Shown here one piece after another: positions 52,336 through 64,000 of a stretch of 64,000 nucleotides of DNA. Source of the DNA: Gordionus sp. m RMFG-2023 (Eukaryota > Nematomorpha > Gordioida > Chordodea > Parachordodidae). Within the stretch, counting starts at the first letter, position 1. Each line of letters begins with the position of its first letter. The DNA is taken from positions 124,001 to 188,000 of the forward strand of contig NW_027051134.1 of the NCBI RefSeq assembly GCF_954871325.1, in the 5' to 3' direction. The translations under genes and the position numbers were made by a program. Under the pieces are notes generated by a model. It ran no database searches. It was not told the origin of the DNA and saw nothing but the letters and a program-made list of their open reading frames with translations.

Positions 52336-54883
52336 TTTTTACGTTTCCGGTTCACAAAATAAATATTTTGTCGCGAAAGACATTTATAGGGGAAAGGCTA
52401 ACATCTTAAACGTAATTTTGAATATAATAATATCAGTGAACTCAGAATTTAATTCTATATCCAAAACTGCTTAGATGTATTTTTTTACGTTTCCGGTTCA
52501 CAAAATAAATATTTTGTCGCGAAAGACATTTATAGGGGAAAGGCTAACATCTTAAACGTAATTTTGAATATAATAATATCATTGAACTCAGAATTTAATT
52601 CTATATCCAAAACTGCTTAGATGTATTTTTTTACGTTTCCGGTTCACAAAATAAATATTTTGTCGCGAAAGACATTTATAGGGGAAAGGCTAACATCTTA
52701 AACGTAATTTTGAATATAATAATATCATTGAACTCAGAATTTAATTCTATATCCAAAACTGCTTAGATGTATTTTTTTACGTTTCCGGTTCACAAAATAA
52801 ATATTTTGTCGCGAAAGACATTTATAGGGGAAAGGCTAACATCTTAAACGTAATTTTGAATATAATTATATCATTGAACACAGAATTTAATTTCCTATCC
52901 AAAACCGCTTAGATGTATATTTTTACGTTTCCGGTTCACAAAATAAATTTTTTGTCGCGAAAGACATTTATAGGGGAAAGGCTAACATCTTAAACGTAAT
53001 TTTGAATATAATTATATCATTAAACTCAGAATTTAACCGCTTAGATGTATTTTTTTACGTTTCCGGTTCACAAAATAGATTTTTGTCGCGAAAGACATTT
53101 ATATGGGAAAGGCTAACATCTTAAACGTAATTTTGAATATAATTATATCATTAAACTCAGAATTTAACCGCTTAGATGTATTTTTTTACGTTTCCGGTTC
53201 ACAAAATAGATTTTTGTCGCGAAAGACATTTATATGGGAAAGGCTAACATCTTAAACGTAATTTTGAATATAATTATATCATTGAACTCAGAATTTAATT
53301 TCCTATCCAAAACCGCTTAGATGTATATTTTAACGTTTCCTTTTCACAAAATAAATTTATTGTCGAGAAAGACATTTATAGAGGAAAGGCTAACATCTTA
53401 AACGTAATTTTGAATATAATTATATCATTAAACTCAGAATTTAACCGCTTAGATGTATTTTTTTACGTTTCCGGTTCACAAAATAGATTTTTGTCGCGAA
53501 AAACATTTATATGGGAAAGGCTAACATCTTAAACGAAATTTTGAATATAATTATATCATTAAACTCAGAATTTAAGCGCTTAGATGTATTTTTTTACGTT
53601 TCCGGTTCACAAAATAGATTTTTGTCGAGAAAGACATTTATAGAGGAAAGGCTAACATCTTAAACGTAATTTTGAATATAATTATATCATTGAACACAGA
53701 ATTTAATTCTCTATCCAAAACCGCTTAGATGTATTTTTTTACGTTTCCGTTTCACAAAATAAATTTTTGTCGTGAAAGACATTTATAGAGGAAAGGCTAT
53801 TATCTTAAACGTAATTTTGAATATAATTATATTGAACTTAGAATTTAATTTCCTATCCAACACCGCTTAGATGTATTTTTTTACGTTTCCGGTTCACAAA
53901 ATAAATTTTTGTCGCGAAAGACATTTATAGGGGAAAGGCTAACATCTTAAACGTAATTTTGAATATAATTATATCATTGAACTCAGAATCTAATTCTCTA
54001 CCCTAAACTGCTTAGATGTATTTTTTTACGTTTCCGGTTCACAAAATAAATATTTTGTCGCGAAAGACATTTATAGGGGAAAGGCTAACATCTTAAACGT
54101 AATTTTGAATATAATTATATCATTGAACTCAGAATCTAATTCTCTATCCAAAACTGCTTAGATGTATTTTTTTACGTTTCCGGTTCACAAAATAAATTTT
54201 TTGTCGCGAAAGACATTTATAGGGGAAAGGCTAACATCTTAAACGTAATTTTGAATATAATTATATCATTAAACTCAGAATTTAACCGCTTAGATGTATT
54301 TTTTTACGTTTCCGGTTGACAAAATAGATTTTTGTCGCGAAAGACATTTATAGGGGAAAGGCTAACATCTTAAACGTAATTTTGAATATAATAATATCAT
54401 TGAACTCAGAAATTAATTCTATATCCAAAACTGCTTAGATGTATTTTTTTACGTTTCCGGTTCATAAAATAAATATTTTGTCGCGAAAGACATTTATAGA
54501 TAAAAGGCTAACATCTTAAACGTAATTTTGAATATAATTATATCATTGAACTCAGAATCTAATTCTCTATCCAAAACCGCTTAGATGTATATTTTTACGT
54601 TTCCGGTTCACAAAATAAATTTTTTGTCGCGAAAGACATTTATAGGGGAAAGGTTAACATCTTAAACGTAATTTTGAATATAATTATATCATTGAACACA
54701 GAATTTAATTTCCTATCCAAAACCACTTAGATGTATTTTTTTACGTTTCCCGTTCACAAAATAAATTTTTTGTCGCGAAAGACATTTATAAAGGAAGGGC
54801 TAACATCTTAAACGTAATTTTGATTATAATTATATCATTGAACTCAGAATTTAATTCTCTATCCAAAACTGCTTAGATGTATT
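52336..54883 (+). repeat. 2,548-bp duplicated segment, right copy
   Basis: Adjacent duplicate of 49,658-52,335. It lacks one 131-bp monomer present in the left copy (the cagaattaaaccgc form at about 50,888) and has one more base near 54,205, which together account for the offset falling from 2,678 to 2,548. The junction at about 52,336 lies inside a hybrid monomer whose left part is ttctctatcc/ctgcttag and whose right part is the aaatattttgtcgcg form. The two copies stop matching where tattttttt meets tattatttt. Confidence 0.85.
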
Positions 54884-57800
54884 ATTTTACGTTTCCGGTT
54901 CACAAAATAAATATTTTATCGCGAAAGACATTTATATGGGAAAGGCTAACATCTTAAACGTAATTTTGAATATAATTATATCATTAAACTCAGAATTTAA
55001 CCGCTTAGATGTATTTTTTTACGTTTCCGGTTCACAAAATAGATTTTTGTCGCGAAAGACATTTATAGGGGAAAGGCTAACATCTTAAACGTAATTTTGA
55101 ATATAATTATATCATTGAACTCAGAATTTAATTCTCTATCCAAAACTGCTTAGATGTATTTTTTTACGTTTCCGGTTCACAAAATAAATATTTTATCGCG
55201 AAAGACATTTATATGGGAAAGGTTAACATCTTAAACGTAATTTTGAATATAATTATATCATTGAACTCAGAATTTAATTCTCTATCCAAAACCGCTTAGA
55301 TGTATTTTTTACGTTTCCGGTTCACAAAATAAATTTTTTGTCGCGAAAGACATTTATAGAGGATAGGCTAACATCTTAAACGTAATTTTGAATATAATTA
55401 TATCATTGAACTCAGAATTTAATTCTCTATCCAAAACCGCTTAGATATATTATTTTACGTTTCCGGTTCACAAAATAAATATTTTATCGCGAAAGACATT
55501 TATATGGGAAAGGCTAACATCTTAAACGTAATTTTGAATATAATTATATCATTGAACTCAGAATCTAATTCTCTATCCAAAACCGCTTAGATGTATATTT
55601 TTACGTTTCCGGTTCACAAAATAAATTTTTTGTCGCGAAAGACATTTATAGGGGAAAGGTTAACATCTTAAACGTAATTTTGAATATAATTATATCATTG
55701 AACACAGAATTTAATTTCCTATCCAAAACCACTTAGATGTATTTTTTTACGTTTCCCGTTCACAAAATAAATTTTTTGTCGCGAAAGACATTTATAAAGG
55801 AAGGGCTAACATCTTAAACGTAATTTTGATTATAATTATATCATTGAACTCAGAATTTAATTCTCTATCCAAAACTGCTTAGATGTATTATTTTACGTTT
55901 CCGGTTCACAAAATAAATATTTTATCGCGAAAGACATTTATATGGGAAAGGCTAACATCTTAAACGTAATTTTGAATATAATTATATCATTAAACTCAGA
56001 ATTTAACCGCTTAGATGTATTTTTTTACGTTTCCGGTTCACTAAATAGATTTTTGTCGCGAAAGACATTTATAGGGGAAAGGCTAACATCTTAAACGTAA
56101 TTTTGAATATAATAATATCATTGAACTCAGAAATTAATTCTATATCCAAAACTGCTTAGATGTATTTTTTTACGTTTCCGGTTCATAAAATAAATATTTT
56201 GTCGCGAAAAACATTTATAGATAAAAGGCTAACATCTTAAACGTAATTTTGAATATAATTATATCATTGAACTCAGAATCTAATTCTCTATCCAAAACCG
56301 CTTAGATGTATATTTTTACGTTTCCGGTTCACAAAATAAATTTTTTGTCGCGAAAGACATTTATAGGGGAAAGGTTAACATCTTAAACGTAATTTTGAAT
56401 ATAATTATATCATTGAACACAGAATTTAATTTCCTATCAAAAACCACTTAGATGTATTTTTTTACGTTTCCCGTTCACAAAATAAATTTTTTGTCGCGAA
56501 AGACATTTATAAAGGAAGGGCTAACATCTTAAACGTAATTTTGATTATAATTATATCATTGAACTCAGAATTTAATTCTCTATCCAAAACTGCTTAGATG
56601 TATTATTTTACGTTTCCGGTTCACAAAATAAATATTTTATCGCGAAAGACATTTATATGGGAAAGGCTAACATCTTAAACGTAATTTTGAATATAATTAT
56701 ATCATTAAACTCAGAATTTAACCGCTTAGATGTATTTTTTTACGTTTCCGGTTCACAAAATAGATTTTTGTCGCGAAAGACATTTATAGGGGAAAGGCTA
56801 ACATCTTAAACGTAATTTTGAATATAATTATATCATTGAACTCAGAATTTAATTCTCTATCCAAAACTGCTTAGATGTATTTTTTTACGTTTCCGGTTCA
56901 CAAAATAAATATTTTATCGCGAAAGACATTTATATGGGAAAGGTTAACATCTTAAACGTAATTTTAAATATAATTATATCATTGAAATCAGAATTTAATT
57001 CTCTATCCAAAACCGCTTAGATGTATTTTTTACGTTTCCGGTTCACAAAATATATATTTTGTCGCGAAAGACATTTATAGGGGAAAGGCTAACATCTTAA
57101 ACGTAATTTTGAATATAATTATATCATTGAACTCAGAATTTAATTTCCTATCCAAAACCACTTAGATGTATTTTTTTACGTTTCCCGTTCACAAAATAAA
57201 TTTTTTGTCGCGAAAGACATTTATAAAGGAAGGGCTAACATCTTAAACGTAATTTTGATTATAATTATATCATTGAACTCAGAATTTAATTCTCTATCCA
57301 AAACTGCTTAGATGTATTATTTTACGTTTCCGGTTCACAAAATAAATATTTTATCGCGAAAGACATTTATATGGGAAAGGCTAACATCTTAAACGTAATT
57401 TTGAATATAATTATATCATTAAACTCAGAATTTAACCGCTTAGATGTATTTTTTTACGTTTCCGGTTCACAAAATAGATTTTTGTCGCGAAAGACATTTA
57501 TAGTGGAAAGGCTAACATCTTAAACGTAATTTTGAATATAATTATATCATTGAACTCAGAATTTAATTCTCTATCCAAAACTGCTTAGATGTATTTTTTT
57601 ACGTTTCCGGTTCACAAAATAAATATTTTATCGCGAAAGACATTTATATGGGAAAGGTTAACATCTTAAACGTAATTTTGAATATAATTATATCATTGAA
57701 ATCAGAATTTAATTCTCTATCCAAAACCGCTTAGATGTATTTTTTACGTTTCCGGTTCACAAAATATATATTTTGTCGCGAAAGACATTTATAGGGGAAA

Positions 57801-58629
57801 GGCTAACATCTTAATTGTAATTTTGAATATAATTATATCATTGAACTCAGAATTTAATTCTCTATCCAAAACTGCTTAGATGTATTTTTTACGTTTCCGG
57901 TTCACAAAATAAATATTTTATCGCGAAAGACATTTATATGGGAAAGGCTAACATCTTAAACGTAATTTTGAATATAATTATATCATTAAACTCAGAATTT
58001 AACCGCTTAGATGTATTTTTTTACGTTTCCGGTTCACAAAATAGATTTTTATCGCGAAAGACATTTATAGGGGAAAGGCTAACATCTTTAACGTAATTTT
58101 GAATATAATAATATCATTGAACTCAGAAATTAATTCTATATCCAAAACTGCTTAGATGTACTTTTTTACGTTTCCGGTTCACAAAATAAATTTTTTGTCG
58201 CGAAAGACATTTATAGAGGATAGGCTAACATCTTAAACGTAATTTTGAATATAATTATATCATTGAACTCAGAATTTAATTCTCTATCCAAAACCGCTTA
58301 GATATATTTTTTTACGTTTCCGGTTCACAAAATAAATTTTTTGTCGCGAAAGACATTTATAGGGGAAAGGCTAACATCTTAAACGTAATTTTGAATATAA
58401 TTATATCATTGAACTCAGAATCTAAATCTCTATCCAAAACTGCTTAGATGTATTTTTTTACGTTTCCGGTTCACAAAATAAATTTTTTGTCGCGAAAGAC
58501 ATTTATAGGGGAAAGGCTAACATCTTAAACGTAATTTTGAATATAATTATATCATTGAACACAGAATTTAATTTCCTATACAAAACCGCTTAGATGTATT
58601 TTTTTACGTTTCCGGTTCACAAAATAAAT
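54622..58629 (+). repeat. ~4.0-kb duplicated segment, left copy (offset 4,300)
   Basis: Every marker I checked recurs exactly 4,300 bp downstream: cacttag at 54,725/59,025, 55,731/60,031, 56,446/60,746 and 57,160/61,460; ggttcactaaatag near 56,038/60,338; tagtggaaagg near 57,495/61,795; and cttaattgtaat near 57,811/62,111. The one difference I noticed is tcctatcaaaaacc near 56,433 here versus tcctatccaaaacc. This is the freshest-looking large duplication in the window. Confidence 0.9.
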
Positions 58630-58921
58630 TTTTTGTCGCGAAAGACATTTATAGGGGAAAGGCTAACATCTTAAACGTAATTTTGAATATAATTATATCA
58701 TTGAACACAGAATTTAATTTCCTATCCAACACCGCTTAGATGTATTTTTTTACGTTTCCGGTTCACAAAATAAATTTTTGTCGCGAAAGACATTTATAGG
58801 GGAAAGGCTAACATCTTAAACGTAATTTTGAATATAATTATATCATTGAACTCAGAATCTAATTCTCTACCCTAAACTGCTTAGATGTATTTTTTTACGT
58901 TTCCGGTTCACAAAATAAATA
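58630..58921 (+). repeat. 292-bp link between the 4.0-kb copies
   Basis: Two monomers' worth of sequence separates the copies: a ccaacaccgc form with aaatttttgtcgcg, then part of a tctaattctctaccctaaactg form. The same pair occurs at about 51,300-51,480 and 53,840-54,030, so the link was brought in from, or left over from, an order like that of the neighbouring 2.6-kb segments. Confidence 0.75.
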
Positions 58922-61900
58922 TTTTGTCGCGAAAGACATTTATAGGGGAAAGGTTAACATCTTAAACGTAATTTTGAATATAATTATATCATTGAACACA
59001 GAATTTAATTTCCTATCCAAAACCACTTAGATGTATTTTTTTACGTTTCCCGTTCACAAAATAAATTTTTTGTCGCGAAAGACATTTATAAAGGAAGGGC
59101 TAACATCTTAAACGTAATTTTGATTATAATTATATCATTGAACTCAGAATTTAATTCTCTATCCAAAACTGCTTAGATGTATTATTTTACGTTTCCGGTT
59201 CACAAAATAAATATTTTATCGCGAAAGACATTTATATGGGAAAGGCTAACATCTTAAACGTAATTTTGAATATAATTATATCATTAAACTCAGAATTTAA
59301 CCGCTTAGATGTATTTTTTTACGTTTCCGGTTCACAAAATAGATTTTTGTCGCGAAAGACATTTATAGGGGAAAGGCTAACATCTTAAACGTAATTTTGA
59401 ATATAATTATATCATTGAACTCAGAATTTAATTCTCTATCCAAAACTGCTTAGATGTATTTTTTTACGTTTCCGGTTCACAAAATAAATATTTTATCGCG
59501 AAAGACATTTATATGGGAAAGGTTAACATCTTAAACGTAATTTTGAATATAATTATATCATTGAACTCAGAATTTAATTCTCTATCCAAAACCGCTTAGA
59601 TGTATTTTTTACGTTTCCGGTTCACAAAATAAATTTTTTGTCGCGAAAGACATTTATAGAGGATAGGCTAACATCTTAAACGTAATTTTGAATATAATTA
59701 TATCATTGAACTCAGAATTTAATTCTCTATCCAAAACCGCTTAGATATATTATTTTACGTTTCCGGTTCACAAAATAAATATTTTATCGCGAAAGACATT
59801 TATATGGGAAAGGCTAACATCTTAAACGTAATTTTGAATATAATTATATCATTGAACTCAGAATCTAATTCTCTATCCAAAACCGCTTAGATGTATATTT
59901 TTACGTTTCCGGTTCACAAAATAAATTTTTTGTCGCGAAAGACATTTATAGGGGAAAGGTTAACATCTTAAACGTAATTTTGAATATAATTATATCATTG
60001 AACACAGAATTTAATTTCCTATCCAAAACCACTTAGATGTATTTTTTTACGTTTCCCGTTCACAAAATAAATTTTTTGTCGCGAAAGACATTTATAAAGG
60101 AAGGGCTAACATCTTAAACGTAATTTTGATTATAATTATATCATTGAACTCAGAATTTAATTCTCTATCCAAAACTGCTTAGATGTATTATTTTACGTTT
60201 CCGGTTCACAAAATAAATATTTTATCGCGAAAGACATTTATATGGGAAAGGCTAACATCTTAAACGTAATTTTGAATATAATTATATCATTAAACTCAGA
60301 ATTTAACCGCTTAGATGTATTTTTTTACGTTTCCGGTTCACTAAATAGATTTTTGTCGCGAAAGACATTTATAGGGGAAAGGCTAACATCTTAAACGTAA
60401 TTTTGAATATAATAATATCATTGAACTCAGAAATTAATTCTATATCCAAAACTGCTTAGATGTATTTTTTTACGTTTCCGGTTCATAAAATAAATATTTT
60501 GTCGCGAAAAACATTTATAGATAAAAGGCTAACATCTTAAACGTAATTTTGAATATAATTATATCATTGAACTCAGAATCTAATTCTCTATCCAAAACCG
60601 CTTAGATGTATATTTTTACGTTTCCGGTTCACAAAATAAATTTTTTGTCGCGAAAGACATTTATAGGGGAAAGGTTAACATCTTAAACGTAATTTTGAAT
60701 ATAATTATATCATTGAACACAGAATTTAATTTCCTATCCAAAACCACTTAGATGTATTTTTTTACGTTTCCCGTTCACAAAATAAATTTTTTGTCGCGAA
60801 AGACATTTATAAAGGAAGGGCTAACATCTTAAACGTAATTTTGATTATAATTATATCATTGAACTCAGAATTTAATTCTCTATCCAAAACTGCTTAGATG
60901 TATTATTTTACGTTTCCGGTTCACAAAATAAATATTTTATCGCGAAAGACATTTATATGGGAAAGGCTAACATCTTAAACGTAATTTTGAATATAATTAT
61001 ATCATTAAACTCAGAATTTAACCGCTTAGATGTATTTTTTTACGTTTCCGGTTCACAAAATAGATTTTTGTCGCGAAAGACATTTATAGGGGAAAGGCTA
61101 ACATCTTAAACGTAATTTTGAATATAATTATATCATTGAACTCAGAATTTAATTCTCTATCCAAAACTGCTTAGATGTATTTTTTTACGTTTCCGGTTCA
61201 CAAAATAAATATTTTATCGCGAAAGACATTTATATGGGAAAGGTTAACATCTTAAACGTAATTTTAAATATAATTATATCATTGAAATCAGAATTTAATT
61301 CTCTATCCAAAACCGCTTAGATGTATTTTTTACGTTTCCGGTTCACAAAATATATATTTTGTCGCGAAAGACATTTATAGGGGAAAGGCTAACATCTTAA
61401 ACGTAATTTTGAATATAATTATATCATTGAACTCAGAATTTAATTTCCTATCCAAAACCACTTAGATGTATTTTTTTACGTTTCCCGTTCACAAAATAAA
61501 TTTTTTGTCGCGAAAGACATTTATAAAGGAAGGGCTAACATCTTAAACGTAATTTTGATTATAATTATATCATTGAACTCAGAATTTAATTCTCTATCCA
61601 AAACTGCTTAGATGTATTATTTTACGTTTCCGGTTCACAAAATAAATATTTTATCGCGAAAGACATTTATATGGGAAAGGCTAACATCTTAAACGTAATT
61701 TTGAATATAATTATATCATTAAACTCAGAATTTAACCGCTTAGATGTATTTTTTTACGTTTCCGGTTCACAAAATAGATTTTTGTCGCGAAAGACATTTA
61801 TAGTGGAAAGGCTAACATCTTAAACGTAATTTTGAATATAATTATATCATTGAACTCAGAATTTAATTCTCTATCCAAAACTGCTTAGATGTATTTTTTT

Positions 61901-62929
61901 ACGTTTCCGGTTCACAAAATAAATATTTTATCGCGAAAGACATTTATATGGGAAAGGTTAACATCTTAAACGTAATTTTGAATATAATTATATCATTGAA
62001 ATCAGAATTTAATTCTCTATCCAAAACCGCTTAGATGTATTTTTTACGTTTCCGGTTCACAAAATATATATTTTGTCGCGAAAGACATTTATAGGGGAAA
62101 GGCTAACATCTTAATTGTAATTTTGAATATAATTATATCATTGAACTCAGAATTTAATTCTCTATCCAAAACTGCTTAGATGTATTTTTTACGTTTCCGG
62201 TTCACAAAATAAATATTTTATCGCGAAAGACATTTATATGGGAAAGGCTAACATCTTAAACGTAATTTTGAATATAATTATATCATTAAACTCAGAATTT
62301 AACCGCTTAGATGTATTTTTTTACGTTTCCGGTTCACAAAATAGATTTTTATCGCGAAAGACATTTATAGGGGAAAGGCTAACATCTTTAACGTAATTTT
62401 GAATATAATAATATCATTGAACTCAGAAATTAATTCTATATCCAAAACTGCTTAGATGTACTTTTTTACGTTTCCGGTTCACAAAATAAATTTTTTGTCG
62501 CGAAAGACATTTATAGAGGATAGGCTAACATCTTAAACGTAATTTTGAATATAATTATATCATTGAACTCAGAATTTAATTCTCTATCCAAAACCGCTTA
62601 GATATATTTTTTTACGTTTCCGGTTCACAAAATAAATTTTTTGTCGCGAAAGACATTTATAGGGGAAAGGCTAACATCTTAAACGTAATTTTGAATATAA
62701 TTATATCATTGAACTCAGAATCTAAATCTCTATCCAAAACTGCTTAGATGTATTTTTTTACGTTTCCGGTTCACAAAATAAATTTTTTGTCGCGAAAGAC
62801 ATTTATAGGGGAAAGGCTAACATCTTAAACGTAATTTTGAATATAATTATATCATTGAACACAGAATTTAATTTCCTATACAAAACCGCTTAGATGTATT
62901 TTTTTACGTTTCCGGTTCACAAAATAAAT
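58922..62929 (+). repeat. ~4.0-kb duplicated segment, right copy (offset 4,300)
   Basis: Partner of 54,622-58,629, colinear without a net indel over 4,008 bp. It begins inside a monomer whose left part is the accctaaactg form and ends inside a monomer where aaataaattttttg (left copy) becomes aaataaatattttat. Both ends are therefore within-monomer junctions. Confidence 0.9.
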
Positions 62930-64000
62930 ATTTTATCGCGAAAGACATTTATATGGGAAAGGCTAACATCTTAAACGTAATTTTGAATATAATTATATCA
63001 TTAAACTCAGAATTTAACCGCTTAGATGTATTTTTTTACGTTTCCGGTTCACAAAATAGATTTTTATCGCGAAAGACATTTATAGGGGAAAGGCTAACAT
63101 CTTTAACGTAATTTTGAATATAATAATATCATTGAACTCAGAAATTAATTCTATATCCAAAACTGCTTAGATGTATTTTTTTACGTTTCCGGTTCACAAA
63201 ATAAATATTTTATCGCGAAAGACATTTATATGGGAAAGGTTAACATCTTAAACGTAATTTTGAATATAATTATATCATTGAAATCAGAATTTAATTCTCT
63301 ATCCAAAACCGCTTAGATGTATTTTTTACGTTTCCGGTTCACAAAATAAATTTTTTGTCGCGAAAGACATTTATAGGGGAAAGGCTAACATCTTAAACGT
63401 AATTTTGAATATAATTATATCATTGAACACAGAATTTAATTTCCTATACAAAACCGCTTAGATGTATTTTTTTACGTTTCCGGTTCACAAAATAAATATT
63501 TTATCGCGAAAGACATTTATATGGGAAAGGCTAACATCTTAAACGTAATTTTGAATATAATTATATCATTAAACTCAGAATTTAACCGCTTAGATGTATT
63601 TTTTTACGTTTCCGGTTCACAAAATAGATTTTTATCGCGAAAGACATTTATAGGGGAAAGGCTAACATCTTTAACGTAATTTTGAATATAATAATATCAT
63701 TGAACTCAGAAATTAATTCTATATCCAAAACTGCTTAGATGTACTTTTTTACGTTTCCGGTTCACAAAATAAATTTTTTGTCGCGAAAGACATTTATAGA
63801 GGATAGGCTAACATCTTAAACGTAATTTTGAATATAATTATATCATTGAACTCAGAATTTAATTCTCTATCCAAAACCGCTTAGATATATTTTTTTACGT
63901 TTCCGGTTCACAAAATAAATTTTTTGTCGCGAAAGACATTTATAGGGGAAAGGCTAACATCTTAAACGTAATTTTGAATATAATTATATCATTGAACTCA
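62867..64000 (+). repeat. 568-bp-offset partial duplication at window end
   Basis: The monomer series tttcctatacaaaacc (146 bp), 131-bp form with tttttatcgcg and ctttaacg, then aaattaattctatatcc starts at 62,867 and again at 63,435, 568 bp later (146 + 131 + 146 + 145). The second copy then follows the gtacttttttacg / gaggataggc / gatatatttt order also seen near 62,459 and 58,159. The array continues past the window end. Confidence 0.78.

Larger units (their letters stand above)
1..64000 (+). repeat. Tandem satellite array, ~146-bp monomer, fills the window
   Basis: The same ~146-bp AT-rich unit repeats head to tail from the first to the last base, about 450 times, with no inversion and no foreign insert that I could find. 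Lengths seen are 146 bp (standard), 145, 143, 139, 131 and 111 bp. The last four carry fixed small deletions shared by many monomers. Each monomer contains taa, tag or taa in the three forward frames, and tta, cta or tca (stops on the minus strand) in the three reverse frames, so the array cannot encode a protein of any length. Both ends of the window lie inside satellite, so the array is longer than 64 kb. Such arrays are typical of centromeric or other heterochromatin in eukaryotes. The family itself is not one I can name. Confidence 0.98.

Noticed and set aside
54622-62929. Assembly duplication as the cause of the 4,300-bp repeat
   Set aside because: It cannot be excluded without reads, but the copies sit apart by a 292-bp link of different monomers, end inside monomers, and show at least one base difference, which favours a real event.
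1-64000. CRISPR array (regular direct repeats)
   Set aside because: The repeats are contiguous 111-146-bp units with no unique spacers; the sequence between any two conserved motifs is itself conserved.
1-64000. Protein-coding genes or a repetitive-protein gene
   Set aside because: In the reference monomer, stops occur at 3 (taa), 25 (tag) and 59 (taa) in the three forward frames and as tta, cta and tca by position 53 in the three reverse frames, and this recurs in nearly every monomer.
1-64000. Telomeric repeats, tRNA or rRNA genes
   Set aside because: No short telomere-type motif runs and no recognisable tRNA or rRNA sequence were seen on either strand.

Overview
The whole 64 kb window is one uninterrupted tandem satellite DNA array. 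I see no gene, RNA gene, transposon, CRISPR array or unique-sequence island. The basic monomer is about 146 bp and repeats head to tail on the + strand roughly 450 times. It is about 71% A+T. A consensus monomer holds 6 CpG where its own C and G counts predict about 3. Each monomer has stop codons in all six frames within its first ~62 bp, so no long reading frame can exist. An array this long and this layered (monomer, multimer, multi-kb higher-order units) points to heterochromatin of a eukaryotic nuclear chromosome, such as a centromeric, pericentromeric or subtelomeric block. The CpG excess argues against long-term CpG methylation and would suit an invertebrate such as an insect. I do not recognise the family or the species.

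Layout. Positions 1-37,433 hold four copies (the first cut by the window edge) of a large higher-order unit. Homologous points lie at 1, 10,033, 18,008 and 29,127, so the spacings are 10,032, 7,975 and 11,119 bp. The spacings differ because blocks of monomers were gained or lost: a 416-bp and a 977-bp tandem duplication in copy 1, and a ~3.1-kb block of a second monomer family in copy 3. Copies 3 and 4 stay colinear at a constant 11,119-bp offset over ~10 kb. This zone mixes 146-, 139-, 131- and 111-bp monomers. The 111-bp form is last seen near 32,000.

From about 35,240 to the end, a second monomer family dominates (marked by ccggttcac, often with ctgcttag or ccacttag). It is built from nested duplications: offset 3,440 (35,588-41,746), offset 1,153 (47,678-49,425), a pair of 2,678 and 2,548 bp (49,658-54,883), and offset 4,300 (54,622-62,929). 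The stretch at 42,258-44,564 carries the most divergent monomers and no large duplication.

How it works together. Nearly every duplication offset equals a sum of observed monomer lengths, and several junctions lie inside hybrid monomers. This is what unequal exchange or conversion between misaligned monomers gives. Within the monomer, the part from about 92 to 137 is nearly invariant, while family differences cluster in the left half. Each standard monomer also carries short dyad symmetries, two of which share nearly the same centre. No function was proved by reading. Positions were counted by eye and may be off by a few bases at fuzzy edges.
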